DNA from: Prolixibacteraceae bacterium | GTDB lineage: Bacteria; Bacteroidota; Bacteroidia; Bacteroidales; Prolixibacteraceae | Direction: 5' to 3' | NCBI GenBank assembly: GCA_019720755.1 | Contig: CP081303.1 | Location: 3,038,001 to 3,102,000, forward strand | DNA: 64,000 bases | Notes under the pieces: generated by a model | The model's input: only the letters and a program-made list of their open reading frames with translations | What the model was told of the DNA's origin: nothing | The model's database searches: none | Program-made: the position numbers and the translations under genes | Part shown: positions 35,061 through 44,446 of the stretch, in pieces | Numbering within the stretch: position 1 is the stretch's first letter | How the letters are laid out: each line of letters starts with the position of its first letter

Positions 35061-37904
35061 TTATAACTCTTGTTTAAGATATTTTGCCGTATAAGACTCC
35101 TTATTTTTGGCAACCTCTTCAGGAGTACCAACACAGAGAATTTCTCCACCTCCGATACCACCTTCTTTTCCTATATCGATAATATGATCTGCTGTTTTTA
35201 TCACATCCATATTATGCTCAATAATAATGACAGTGTTTCCTTTATCAACCAAACTATTTATCACCTCAAGAAGTATTCGGATATCTTCAAAATGTAGTCC
35301 TGTAGTTGGTTCATCTAAGATATACAATGTTTTACCTGTATCTTTTTTGCTTAATTCAGAGGCAAGCTTTACTCTTTGTGACTCTCCTCCAGATAAAGTG
35401 GTCGACGACTGTCCTAAAGTAACATAACCAAGTCCAACCTCCTTCAGTGTCTGAAGCTTTTTTTTCATCGAAGGAACAGCATCAAAGTATTCAACCGCTT
35501 GGTTGATGGTCATATTAAGGACATCTGAAATCGATTTTCCTTTATAACGTATCTCTCTCGTTTCTCTATTGTAGCGTTGTCCGTTACATTCATCACAGTT
35601 TACCAAGACATCTGGAAGAAAGTTCATCTCAATCACTCTCATTCCAGCCCCTTTACACTTTTCACATCTTCCTCCTTTTACATTAAAAGAGAACCTTCCT
35701 GGTTTATATCCTCGGACTTTCGATTCTGGAAGTTGTGCAAAGAGAGATCTGATATCTGAGAAAAGTCCAGTATAAGTTGCAGGGTTCGAACGAGGTGTAC
35801 GACCCAAAGGAGATTGATTAATTTGTACGACTTTATCAATATGATCCAACCCTTCGATAGAGTGATAGGGTAGAGGATCTTTTACACTCTTATAGAAATA
35901 TTGACTTAGGATGGGTTGTAATGTTCCATTAATAAGAGATGACTTACCACTACCAGAAACTCCTGTTATACAGATAAGCCTTCCCAATGGGAAACTTACG
36001 GTTACCTCTTTCAGGTTATTCCCTGTTGCCCCTTTTAAAATAAGATGTTCTCCATTTCCTTTTCGACGCTGTTTTGGTATGGCTATTTCAACCTTTCCAG
36101 ACAAATATTTAGACGTGATAGTATCCATCTTCATCACCTCTTCAGGAGTTCCAGATGCAATTACTTCTCCACCATATCGTCCAGCTCGAGGCCCCATGTC
36201 TACAACAAAATCAGCCTCTAACATCATATCTTTATCATGTTCTACGACGATTATCGTATTTCCGATATCTCTAAGATTGTTAAGCGATTGAATCAGTTTT
36301 TGGTTATCTCGTTGATGTAATCCAATACTTGGCTCATCCAGAATATACAACACATTTACAAGTTGCGACCCTATCTGGGTAGCCAATCGTATGCGTTGTG
36401 ACTCTCCTCCAGAGAGTGTACGTGAAGATCTATTCAAAGACAGATAGTCCAACCCTACATCAAGAAGGAAATGTATTCTCGTGCGTAACTCTTTGAGAAT
36501 CTCTTTTGCAATCACTTTTTGATTCTTATTGAGTTTGTCTTCTACTTCATTAAGAAAGTGATATAATGTGGAGATATTCATGCCCGAGAGTTCGGCAATG
36601 TTTTTGCCTCCCACCTTGAAGTATCTAGACTCTTTTTTTAAACGCTGGCCTTCACACATGGGGCAAGTTATTCGTCGTTGAAATTGATTTGCCCATTTTT
36701 GGGCTTTCTTCGACTTACTATCCTCACTCTGCATGGTGATATACTTCACGATGCCTTCAAAGTTGCCAATATTATAGAAACTAGAATCACTCTCATTTCC
36801 AATTGGAATCTTTTCACTTGTACCATTCAGGATCTTATGAATACACTCTTCAGGAACCTCTTTTAGAGGTGTTTTGAGATTGCACTGATACTTCTTAAGC
36901 AATCCTTCAATCTGACGAAACATAACACTTTTAGTAGGGGGACCTAAAGGCAAGATACCTCCTTTTTGAATGCTAACTTCTTTGTCAGGAATGATAAGAT
37001 CAATATCAATTCTAGTCACTTCTCCCATACCATTACAGTGAGAACAAGCTCCCTGTGGTGAGTTGAATGAGAAGTTATGTGGTGCTGGTTCCGCATAAGC
37101 GATACCAGAGGTCGGACACATAAGATTGCGAGAGAAATAACGATATTCTGATCCATCTTTGTTGGAGATCATCATAATGCCCTCTCCATGTCTCATTGCT
37201 ATCTCAATCGATGATTTAAGACGATCTAGATCTTTTTCACTCACGATCAGTCTGTCAATCACGATCTCTATCGTATGATTTTTATAACGATCCAATTTCA
37301 TCCCATGTTCAATAGAGATAACTTCTCCATCTACTCTAGCATGAAGAAATCCTTTTCGAAGAATCTGTTCAAAAAGCTCACGATAATGCCCTTTTCTGTT
37401 TTTAACAACAGGGGATAAGATAAGACATGGCTTCTCTGAATAATCTTTAAGAACAAGATCTAATATCTGTTGAGGGGTAAATTTAACCATCTCTTCTCCC
37501 GTATTGTAGGAGTAAGCTGAAGAAGCTCTTGCAAAGAGTAGTCTTAAGAAATCGTATATCTCTGTAACTGTTCCTACAGTAGATCTAGGATTTTTATTCG
37601 TTGTCTTCTGTTCTATAGAGATGACTGGTGATAATCCCGATATTTCATCTACATCAGGACGCTCCATGTTTCCTAGAAAAGAGCGAGCATACGACGAGAA
37701 TGTTTCAATATATCTTCGTTGTCCCTCTGCATAGATAGTATCAAATGCCAGTGACGACTTACCACTACCACTTAAACCTGTGATCACAGTCAATTGGTCT
37801 CGTGGTATTTGAATATCAATATTTTTAAGATTATGTTCCTTGGCCCCAGTCACAGTGATAAAACTGTCCTCTTCTGAATGGGTATATCTTTTCATTTTGT
37901 ACAA
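35061..37904 (-). CDS. uvrA: Excinuclease ABC subunit UvrA
   Basis: DNA damage sensor of nucleotide excision repair, loading UvrB. 947 residues with two ABC ATPase modules: Walker A GLSGSGKSS near residue 43 and GVSGSGKSS near 650, with signature loops LSGGESQRIRLA and LSGGESQRVKLA. Two zinc-binding sites: CPTSG with CSHCNGMG in the insertion, where the first CxxC reads CxxS as is usual in Bacteroidota, and CEKCKGAG with CDECNGQR in the second half. It probably starts at the fourth Met (MKRYTHSEEDSF). Convergent with the sensor gene. Confidence 0.95.
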   Translation of the reverse strand: MYKMKRYTHSEEDSFITVTGAKEHNLKNIDIQIPRDQLTVITGLSGSGKSSLAFDTIYAEGQRRYIETFSSYARSFLGNMERPDVDEISGLSPVISIEQKTTNKNPRSTVGTVTEIYDFLRLLFARASSAYSYNTGEEMVKFTPQQILDLVLKDYSEKPCLILSPVVKNRKGHYRELFEQILRKGFLHARVDGEVISIEHGMKLDRYKNHTIEIVIDRLIVSEKDLDRLKSSIEIAMRHGEGIMMISNKDGSEYRYFSRNLMCPTSGIAYAEPAPHNFSFNSPQGACSHCNGMGEVTRIDIDLIIPDKEVSIQKGGILPLGPPTKSVMFRQIEGLLKKYQCNLKTPLKEVPEECIHKILNGTSEKIPIGNESDSSFYNIGNFEGIVKYITMQSEDSKSKKAQKWANQFQRRITCPMCEGQRLKKESRYFKVGGKNIAELSGMNISTLYHFLNEVEDKLNKNQKVIAKEILKELRTRIHFLLDVGLDYLSLNRSSRTLSGGESQRIRLATQIGSQLVNVLYILDEPSIGLHQRDNQKLIQSLNNLRDIGNTIIVVEHDKDMMLEADFVVDMGPRAGRYGGEVIASGTPEEVMKMDTITSKYLSGKVEIAIPKQRRKGNGEHLILKGATGNNLKEVTVSFPLGRLICITGVSGSGKSSLINGTLQPILSQYFYKSVKDPLPYHSIEGLDHIDKVVQINQSPLGRTPRSNPATYTGLFSDIRSLFAQLPESKVRGYKPGRFSFNVKGGRCEKCKGAGMRVIEMNFLPDVLVNCDECNGQRYNRETREIRYKGKSISDVLNMTINQAVEYFDAVPSMKKKLQTLKEVGLGYVTLGQSSTTLSGGESQRVKLASELSKKDTGKTLYILDEPTTGLHFEDIRILLEVINSLVDKGNTVIIIEHNMDVIKTADHIIDIGKEGGIGGGEILCVGTPEEVAKNKESYTAKYLKQEL

Positions 37905-37917
37905 TTCGGTTTATGAA

Positions 37918-38877
37918 TTACAGAGACTTCTGTTTCGCCTTTTTGGGCAAAAGGATCGTATACGATCTATGCTTTGAATTTTTAAGGTAAGGCTTCCTTA
38001 ACCATGGATTATAATATTTTAGCTCCTTATAAGATATCCCACGATCTTTTGCAAAGGTACTAAAATTCTTAATGCTATGGTTCAGTGTTACTTGATATGT
38101 TTGAAAAGGAGGGTAGTAGTCCTCTCTATTTAAGATGAAATTATATTTGGATGGATTCTCAAAAATAAGTTTGAAGGCAATAATACGGTAGACATATCTT
38201 GCAGTCTCTGGATTAAGAAGCATGTCATAATACGTTTTGGCTCCTTGTAGGTCCATCTGTTTAGTGATCCCTCTTTTCCCAGCATTATAACTGGCTGCAA
38301 CTAGCGACCAATTCTTAAATTTATCATATGCATGTTGAAGATATTTACATGCAGCCTCCGTTGATTTTTCTATATGGTATCTTTCATCCACAGAGGTGTT
38401 CACTGTCAATCCATAATCTTTTGCAGTGCCACTCATAATTTGCCATAATCCTTTTGCTCCAGATGGTGAAACAGCCACCTCGCTAAGTCCACTTTCTGCT
38501 ACTGCCAAATATTTGAAATCATCGGGGATATGGTTCTTTTTTAATATCGGTTCGATAATAGAAAAATATCTTTTGGATTTTTTTAATAGTATAAGTGTCG
38601 ATGATTGCCAGTAGCTATTGACCAACAATTCTCGATCCAAGCTCTCCACCACATAATTCCGATCTAAAGGTAGTGTATCATTTGCAAATAACACCACTGA
38701 AGGAATTGGCATTGATTTCACAACGGGCACCGGATGAATATCTGTAACAATATTGGTGGTTGGAATACTCTCGGGTTGAGATCTCTTGTTTGCAAAAGTT
38801 GTTAGAAAGATAAAAGAGGTAATCAGTGCTGATGTAATTGCAATTACTGCTATTTTTGTGATCTGTTTTGTGCTCAT
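37918..38877 (-). CDS. Lytic transglycosylase (SLT domain)
   Basis: Cleaves glycan strands of peptidoglycan with formation of anhydromuramic acid. 319 residues with an N-terminal membrane segment or uncleaved signal (about 7-28, IAVIAITSALITSFIFLTTF). The SLT domain (about 115-225) shows the catalytic Glu in AVAESGLSEVAVSPSGAKG followed by LWQIM and AASYNAGKRG. The C-terminal half is YQVTLNHSIKNF with a LysM-like pattern (about 255-313), which would bind the wall. It belongs with the cell-wall genes downstream on the same strand. Confidence 0.88.
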   Translation of the reverse strand: MSTKQITKIAVIAITSALITSFIFLTTFANKRSQPESIPTTNIVTDIHPVPVVKSMPIPSVVLFANDTLPLDRNYVVESLDRELLVNSYWQSSTLILLKKSKRYFSIIEPILKKNHIPDDFKYLAVAESGLSEVAVSPSGAKGLWQIMSGTAKDYGLTVNTSVDERYHIEKSTEAACKYLQHAYDKFKNWSLVAASYNAGKRGITKQMDLQGAKTYYDMLLNPETARYVYRIIAFKLIFENPSKYNFILNREDYYPPFQTYQVTLNHSIKNFSTFAKDRGISYKELKYYNPWLRKPYLKNSKHRSYTILLPKKAKQKSL

Positions 38878-38896
38878 ATTCCAAGGGGATTTTCAG

Positions 38897-38933
38897 TTTC
38901 TCATCTACAAAGTTAAACTTTGTAGATGAGAAA
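38897..38933. terminator. Perfect 16-bp hairpin between yqeY and the transglycosylase gene
   Basis: TTTCTCATCTACAAAG pairs exactly with CTTTGTAGATGAGAAA around TTAAA. It lies 83 bases past the end of yqeY and 20 bases before the transglycosylase start, probably ending the dcw transcript. The T-run on the minus strand is weak; on the plus strand it is stronger. Confidence 0.6.
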
Positions 38934-39015
38934 TAGTTTTATTTTTTCCCTTGAAAAAGGTTAAAAAAAAAGGCTTTTCTTTAACGCTCTCAATAGTAGT
39001 TAGATCAGAGATTAA

Positions 39016-39468
39016 TTAGGATAATAATTTTTTAACTATGTCCGAAATAACCTTTCCGTCTGCTTGACCTGCCATCTGTTTGCTAGCCATTCCCATTACT
39101 TTGCCCATATCAGCCATCGAAGTAGCACCTACTTTCGCAATGATATCTTTTATGCACTCCTCGATTTTTTCTGTCGAAAGAGGTTCTGGCAAGAACGATT
39201 CCATTACTTCTGCTTGAGCTTCTTCCACCTCCGCTAGATCTTCTCTATTTTGCTCTTTGTATATCTTTGCCGACTCTCTACTCTGCTTTGCAAGTTTTGC
39301 AATAAGTTTTTGAAGGTCTCCATCACTTAGCTCATCACTTGCAGATTTTGCAGTCTTCGCTTCGATGATTACTTTTTTTATTGCTCTTAAGGCTTCCAAA
39401 CGAACTTTATCTTTCGCTTTCATAGCCTCTTTCATTTGTGATGTTATTGCATCAGAAATTGTAGACAT
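39016..39468 (-). CDS. GatB/YqeY domain-containing protein
   Basis: 150 residues, helical, with the family pattern MKAKDKVRLEALRAIKKVI at the start, and KLAKQSRESAKIYKEQNRED and MGKVMGMASKQMAGQADGK in the second half. The domain resembles the tail of the amidotransferase subunit GatB and is thought to interact with tRNA, but its cellular role is not known. It follows the ftsZ genes at the end of the dcw cluster (20 bases), a common position in Bacteroidota. Confidence 0.9.
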   Translation of the reverse strand: MSTISDAITSQMKEAMKAKDKVRLEALRAIKKVIIEAKTAKSASDELSDGDLQKLIAKLAKQSRESAKIYKEQNREDLAEVEEAQAEVMESFLPEPLSTEKIEECIKDIIAKVGATSMADMGKVMGMASKQMAGQADGKVISDIVKKLLS

Positions 39469-39488
39469 AATGTATTAGTATTTGATCT

Positions 39489-41000
39489 CTAATCTACATT
39501 ATCATGTAGAAAAGAGTTGTTATTTCCTATTTTAGGTTCTCCACCATTTTGATCTCCATGAAAGGAAGAGTTATCATTACTCGATCTAAAGAATGACTGA
39601 TCTTTTTGCTGTTGTCTTTGCATCTCTTTTCTTTTATAAGCAGGGATACGAGTCATCTGATCTACCTCTTCGTCATGAGCTTGACTGAAGCTACGTCTCA
39701 TGTCATGGTTTGTCTCTTGAAATCCATTGTTTCCTCCCATTGGTTGTTGATATCCCTGTGGAGCATGTTGTTGAGGTGTGTGATCATACAACTGGTTTAT
39801 GGCATCTTCATTACTAGCCTTCTTATAGATCGATTGATTTGAATCGTGTTGGGCATTGTTGTTCCCTCTATAATTTGGAATATTACTATTCTGAGAAGGC
39901 CTCATATTCTGTTGTTCAAACCCCTGTTGTCCTTGAGGTGGCACCTGGTTAAATATATTCGGCTCCTCATATCCTTGAGTATTCAAGTTTACGCGAACAG
40001 GTTGCTCCTTCGGTTTTCTCTCTCTTAATTCAGGAATAGAACTTTGACTAAAACCTGTGGCAATCACAGTAACAGATAGTTTATCTCCTAAACTTTCATC
40101 TTTGCCATTACCCCAAATAAGGTCTGCATTATTTCCAGCCATCTCTTGAACGTAATTGGTGATTTCACCAATCTCACTCATCAATGCCTCTTTATCACCA
40201 GAAGTGATATTAACCAAAATATTTTGTGCCCCATTGATGTTGTTATTATTAAGCAATGGCGAGTTTAATGCCTCCTCAATAGCCTGAATAGATCTGTTTT
40301 CTCCCTCTGATGTACCAGATCCCATGATCGAAACACCTGAATTTCTCATGACCGTATCCACATCGGCAAAGTCGACATTGATATATCCATGGCAGGTGAT
40401 AATCTCTGCAATCCCTTTTGCTGCCGTTGCAAGAACACTATCTGCTTTTGCAAATGCTTGAGAGAGAGGAAAGTCCCCATAGAGGTCGATAATCTTTTCA
40501 TTGTTAATAACGAGCAGTGAGTCTACCTTACCTTCTAATTTACGTATCCCATCAACAGCTTGATTAATACGACGTTTCCCTTCATTGCGGAAAGGAATAG
40601 TAACGATACCAACGGTAAGTATACCTAGCTCTTGTGCAATTTCTGCTACCACAGGAGCTGCACCTGTACCAGTTCCCCCGCCCATACCAGCGGTAATAAA
40701 GATCATGTTGGTATTTTCCCCCAACATATTTTGTATCTCCTCAAGGCTTTCGCGAGCAGCTTCCTCTCCAATATCAGGTTTATTACCAGCTCCACGACCT
40801 TCTGTAAGGGTCTCACCTAATCGAATTTTACGAGGGATATTACTATCATTAAGAGCTTGCGCATCTGTGTTGCATATAACGAACTCTACATCCTTGATTC
40901 CTTCGCTATACATATGTTTCACTGCGTTGCTACCACCACCGCCAACTCCGATAACTTTTATTATTGCCTCTTTTTTCTGCTCTTGAAAGTCAAAATCCAT
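39489..41000 (-). CDS. ftsZ: Cell division protein FtsZ (paralog 1, long C-terminal)
   Basis: Tubulin homolog that builds the Z ring. 503 residues. The GTP-binding signature GGGTGTG is at 107-113, the T7 loop NVDFADV at 208-214 with catalytic Asp210 and Asp213, so it should hydrolyse GTP. The C-terminal region from about 320 is a long, Gln/Asn-rich linker (QQGQQG, HQQH, NNGFQ) with the conserved RIPAYKRKEM peptide at about 452-462, which binds FtsA or other anchors, then another 40 residues rich in Asn and Ser. It is 43 bases downstream of the second ftsZ. This is the normal FtsZ of the pair. Confidence 0.95.
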   Translation of the reverse strand: MDFDFQEQKKEAIIKVIGVGGGGSNAVKHMYSEGIKDVEFVICNTDAQALNDSNIPRKIRLGETLTEGRGAGNKPDIGEEAARESLEEIQNMLGENTNMIFITAGMGGGTGTGAAPVVAEIAQELGILTVGIVTIPFRNEGKRRINQAVDGIRKLEGKVDSLLVINNEKIIDLYGDFPLSQAFAKADSVLATAAKGIAEIITCHGYINVDFADVDTVMRNSGVSIMGSGTSEGENRSIQAIEEALNSPLLNNNNINGAQNILVNITSGDKEALMSEIGEITNYVQEMAGNNADLIWGNGKDESLGDKLSVTVIATGFSQSSIPELRERKPKEQPVRVNLNTQGYEEPNIFNQVPPQGQQGFEQQNMRPSQNSNIPNYRGNNNAQHDSNQSIYKKASNEDAINQLYDHTPQQHAPQGYQQPMGGNNGFQETNHDMRRSFSQAHDEEVDQMTRIPAYKRKEMQRQQQKDQSFFRSSNDNSSFHGDQNGGEPKIGNNNSFLHDNVD

Positions 41001-41043
41001 GTGATATATTCTTGATGGAACGTGTCCTTTGTGTCCTTAGATA

Positions 41044-42339
41044 TTATTCTTCAAATAAATTATTTAGTCCAAACTTTTGCTTGAACCAACCGATTACTTT
41101 TTCTTTTGGAGCTTCCGTTTCCTTTTTTTCTTTTTTCTTATGGGGCTCCTGAGATATTGTATCTTGTGGTGCTTCATTGAAGCCATTCATACTAGAAGTA
41201 TCTACTGGTTCTTCTTCATTTTCTGTATGAAGCATTACGTGTTCTACTTCTTCTTCCTGTTTCGAAAAACTTTTTTGGAAGGGGCTTTCTGACAAATGTA
41301 CTTGATTTTCTGTTTGTTTAGAAGAGTTATTGTAATTATGTATGTTTATTTGCTGGACGTAACCTGAAAGCTCTTGATTTGGATTCTTATAAAAACCAGT
41401 GGCTAATACCGTGACAAACAGTTGGTCACCTAAGCTCTCATTTACTCCCGTTCCCCAGATGATCTCTGCCGAGTCTCCAGCTTCGTCTTGAACAGTGTCA
41501 ATTATCTGTCCAATCTCATTTAGTCGTGCCTCATGATTCGAACTACTAATGATATTCAATAAGATATTTTTAGCCCCCATGATATCATTGCTATCTAATA
41601 AAGGGGATTTAAGTGCTGAATATACTGCCATACTAGCTCTATCCTCTCCACTTCCCAGACCACTCCCCATTAAAAATAGACCAGACTGTTTCATGGTCGA
41701 TTCTACATCGGCAAAATCAATGTTTACCGCACCAGGAAGGGTGATGATTTCTGCACATCCTTTTACAGCATTGCTAATAATTTCATCGGCTTTGCCAAAG
41801 GCAATTCGTGCAGGCAAGTTTCCATAAAGACGCATTAGTTTTTCATTACTTACAACCAAAAGGCTGTCTACCAATGGCTTTAACTGCTCCACTCCTTGTA
41901 GTGCTTGAGAGTATCTTTTTTGTCCTTCATGAGGCGACGGAATCGTTACTACTGCAACAGTCAATATTCCCATCTCTTGGGCCAATCTTGCAATAACGGG
42001 AGTTGCACCTGTACCAGTTCCACCCCCCATTCCTGCAGCCAAAAATATCATCTTGGTTGAGTTCTCAAACACAAGACGAATATCTTCTATATTTTCAATT
42101 GCAGCCTGTTCTCCCTGCAACGGGTTATTCCCAGCCCCACGACCTTCGGTGAGGGTAATCCCAAGAGGTATCTTTAGGTTAATAGGGCTTATCTGAAGCG
42201 CTTGAATATCGGTATTACAAACTACAAAGTTGACACCATTTATCCCCTCTTTATGCATGTGGTTGACCGCGTTACATCCTGCACCGCCGACACCTACTAC
42301 TTTTATGATGGAGTCTTCATTTTCTTTAAAACCAAAGTT
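41044..42339 (-). CDS. Cell division protein FtsZ (paralog 2)
   Basis: A second FtsZ, about 431 residues when started at MNFGFKENEDSI (Met7 of the longest frame). The GTP-binding signature GGGTGTG and the T7 loop NIDFADV with both Asp residues are kept, so GTP hydrolysis is likely. Compared with its neighbour it lacks the long Gln/Asn linker and RIPAYKRK peptide; instead its tail has an acidic segment (QEEEVEHVMLHTENEEEPVD) and ends in VIGWFKQKFGLNNLFEE, an amphipathic helix that could bind the membrane. It lies immediately downstream of ftsA and just upstream of the other ftsZ. Confidence 0.92.
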   Translation of the reverse strand, partial: NFGFKENEDSIIKVVGVGGAGCNAVNHMHKEGINGVNFVVCNTDIQALQISPINLKIPLGITLTEGRGAGNNPLQGEQAAIENIEDIRLVFENSTKMIFLAAGMGGGTGTGATPVIARLAQEMGILTVAVVTIPSPHEGQKRYSQALQGVEQLKPLVDSLLVVSNEKLMRLYGNLPARIAFGKADEIISNAVKGCAEIITLPGAVNIDFADVESTMKQSGLFLMGSGLGSGEDRASMAVYSALKSPLLDSNDIMGAKNILLNIISSSNHEARLNEIGQIIDTVQDEAGDSAEIIWGTGVNESLGDQLFVTVLATGFYKNPNQELSGYVQQINIHNYNNSSKQTENQVHLSESPFQKSFSKQEEEVEHVMLHTENEEEPVDTSSMNGFNEAPQDTISQEPHKKKEKKETEAPKEKVIGWFKQKFGLNNLFEE

Positions 42340-42371
42340 CATCAAACGCTCCTGCATACAATTCTAAATTA

Positions 42372-43685
42372 TTAGTTTATGTCACTGTTGTCATCTTCTA
42401 ATAAATGTAATAACTTATTGGCACACTTGTTAAAGAAAGATGGTCGTTTTTGGTTCTCTTCCATCTCCTTTTCCTTCTCTCTTTTTGTGCTCTTACTTCT
42501 ATCAGATATATTCTTTTTAGGTCTATTCTCTTTGATTGCTTTGTCGAGGACGAAGTGTAACAAGTTGGTTGAGGTTGCATATTGACAAGTCATTAACTTG
42601 GTTGTCATCACCCCAGTAATATCTTGGGGATTATATATACGTACCTCTCTACCCACATCATAAGATAGTAGATTTTGTATCCCTTTAAAATTGGCTCCAC
42701 CACCTGATATGACGACACCAGCTCCCATCTTCTCTATCAGATCGTATTTCTCCATTTGAAATACGATTGCTTCATTAATCTCCTCTAACCTTGCCTCTAT
42801 CACTTCTGATAAAGCCAAAAGAGAAATATCTTTTGCTTTTATTTCACCCGTTCCAGGAAGCGTGATTCGAATGCTCTTGTTGGGTAACAAACTAGTCACG
42901 GTACCATGCGTTGTTTTAAGCTTCTCTGCATAATCTTCTATGGTTTGAAAAGCCTCCATAATGTCGGATGTGATCACCTCACCACCAAAAGGAATCGATG
43001 CTGTATGATACAGTCTACTACGATAGTACAATGCAATCGTAGTCAAACCACATCCAAAATCAACGACAGCACTACCCATCTCTTTCTCCTCTTTAGAGAG
43101 TGCATATCTTCCTAAGATGGATGGGTGTACTATAATTTTATTCACATGTAGGTGAAGCGATTCAAAACACTTTATTAACATGTTCTGATAATCCATCGGA
43201 CCCGTGATTACATGATATCTTGAGCTCAATTCGCGTGCGGTATAATTCAAAGGATTATTGATCAATGTCTCTGAATTGATGATAAAGCTGATAGGAGAGA
43301 TGTGATAAGATGTTTCCCCACTTTTACATGCGCTACTTTTTGCCTCTTTCATGATCGATTGAAGCGTCTCAGTACATATCTCTGTACCTGGATCAAATGT
43401 TCTATCTATCTGTACAATTTCATTACGTAATTTGTGTCCATTGATCCCTACTGTTACTCGTTTGATAGGTTCTTGTAGATCCTTTTGTGCCATAGAGACA
43501 GCCATCTTTATAGATTCTGCTGCTTCTTTGGTGTTCAAAATGACACCTCTATGTATCCCTTGTGATTCGCTTTCGCCATAACCCACAATTTCAACTTGAC
43601 GGTTAGGCGCAAAGCAACCGACTAGAACAACGACTTTCGATGTTCCTATGTCTACAATTGCTTCTAGATGTTGATTTGTGTCCAT
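42372..43685 (-). CDS. ftsA: Cell division protein FtsA
   Basis: Actin-like ATPase that tethers FtsZ to the membrane. 437 residues from the ATG at 43685 (MDTNQHLEAIVDIGTSKVVV), chosen because the longer frame would overlap ftsQ. Phosphate-binding motifs IVDIGTSKVVVLVG and VVDFGCGLTTIALY are seen, with the SGGGANFKGIQ adenosine loop in the second half. A basic, charged tail (KENRPKKNISDRSKSTKREK) ends with an amphipathic segment RPSFFNKCANKLLHLL that would insert into the membrane. It lies 32 bases upstream of ftsZ paralog 2 and 14 bases after ftsQ. Confidence 0.94.
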   Translation of the reverse strand: MDTNQHLEAIVDIGTSKVVVLVGCFAPNRQVEIVGYGESESQGIHRGVILNTKEAAESIKMAVSMAQKDLQEPIKRVTVGINGHKLRNEIVQIDRTFDPGTEICTETLQSIMKEAKSSACKSGETSYHISPISFIINSETLINNPLNYTARELSSRYHVITGPMDYQNMLIKCFESLHLHVNKIIVHPSILGRYALSKEEKEMGSAVVDFGCGLTTIALYYRSRLYHTASIPFGGEVITSDIMEAFQTIEDYAEKLKTTHGTVTSLLPNKSIRITLPGTGEIKAKDISLLALSEVIEARLEEINEAIVFQMEKYDLIEKMGAGVVISGGGANFKGIQNLLSYDVGREVRIYNPQDITGVMTTKLMTCQYATSTNLLHFVLDKAIKENRPKKNISDRSKSTKREKEKEMEENQKRPSFFNKCANKLLHLLEDDNSDIN

Positions 43686-43699
43686 AGCGATTAATATTT

Positions 43700-44446
43700 T
43701 TAAGAGCAGACAACCTGCCCCTCGTACTTCAAATTTATCTTTTGGTATTTCCCCCAATTATCATTAGACAATATCTGTCTATAAAACGCCTTCAAATATT
43801 TGAATTTACGTTTGTATGCTTCTGGTTTTCCAAAAAGGATTTTAAAATCTCCTATTTTGGGTATTAAAACCAATTCGCCCCCTTTAAGAACATCTATTTG
43901 ATCTATTAGAGCCTTCAAAAATCGGTCATTTTGAATAAATAGGCAAAGATCAAAGAGATCATTTTTTATAAAATTGAGATCCGTTTGTCCTGTGATAATG
44001 GGGGTCTTCTCCGTATACTTTGGAGACCAGGGAATTACATCCTTATTTGCATCTAAATAGTAGTCCCTTTTTTTAGACACAACACGAACAATTGGATCTT
44101 TCTGATCAACAACTACATTTAAAACAGTACTTGCATACAAATTGTTGTACTCAATGGTATAAAATACTTCACAATCTTTAATATAATTGCTATTTTTCAG
44201 CTTATGTTCAATTGTATTCAGATCAATGCTATCTTTTTTCTTTCCTAAGATCTCTCCATTGGTCAGTTCAATGAACTTAATCACCGAGCTACGATCCAAA
44301 AAACCATGTTGACTTGCATCAAGAATCTCTATTTTATAGTTGTCTACAATAGCAGATCCCATCCACGACCCAATATGGTGACTGGAGGTAATCAGTACGA
44401 TTATAACAATGACAATAAAGGTTAATGTTTTAAGCTTCTTATGCAT
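43700..44446 (-). CDS. ftsQ: Cell division protein FtsQ
   Basis: Bitopic septal protein linking the early and late divisome. 248 residues with one N-terminal membrane segment (about 8-30, LTFIVIVIIVLITSSHHIGS) and a periplasmic POTRA/FtsQ domain. The conserved pattern around NTIEHKLKNSNYIKDCEVFY (about 76-95) and VVDQKDPIVRVV is typical of FtsQ/DivIB. Weak overall similarity is normal for this family; identity is supported mainly by its place between murC (8-base overlap) and ftsA. Confidence 0.85.
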   Translation of the reverse strand: MHKKLKTLTFIVIVIIVLITSSHHIGSWMGSAIVDNYKIEILDASQHGFLDRSSVIKFIELTNGEILGKKKDSIDLNTIEHKLKNSNYIKDCEVFYTIEYNNLYASTVLNVVVDQKDPIVRVVSKKRDYYLDANKDVIPWSPKYTEKTPIITGQTDLNFIKNDLFDLCLFIQNDRFLKALIDQIDVLKGGELVLIPKIGDFKILFGKPEAYKRKFKYLKAFYRQILSNDNWGKYQKINLKYEGQVVCS

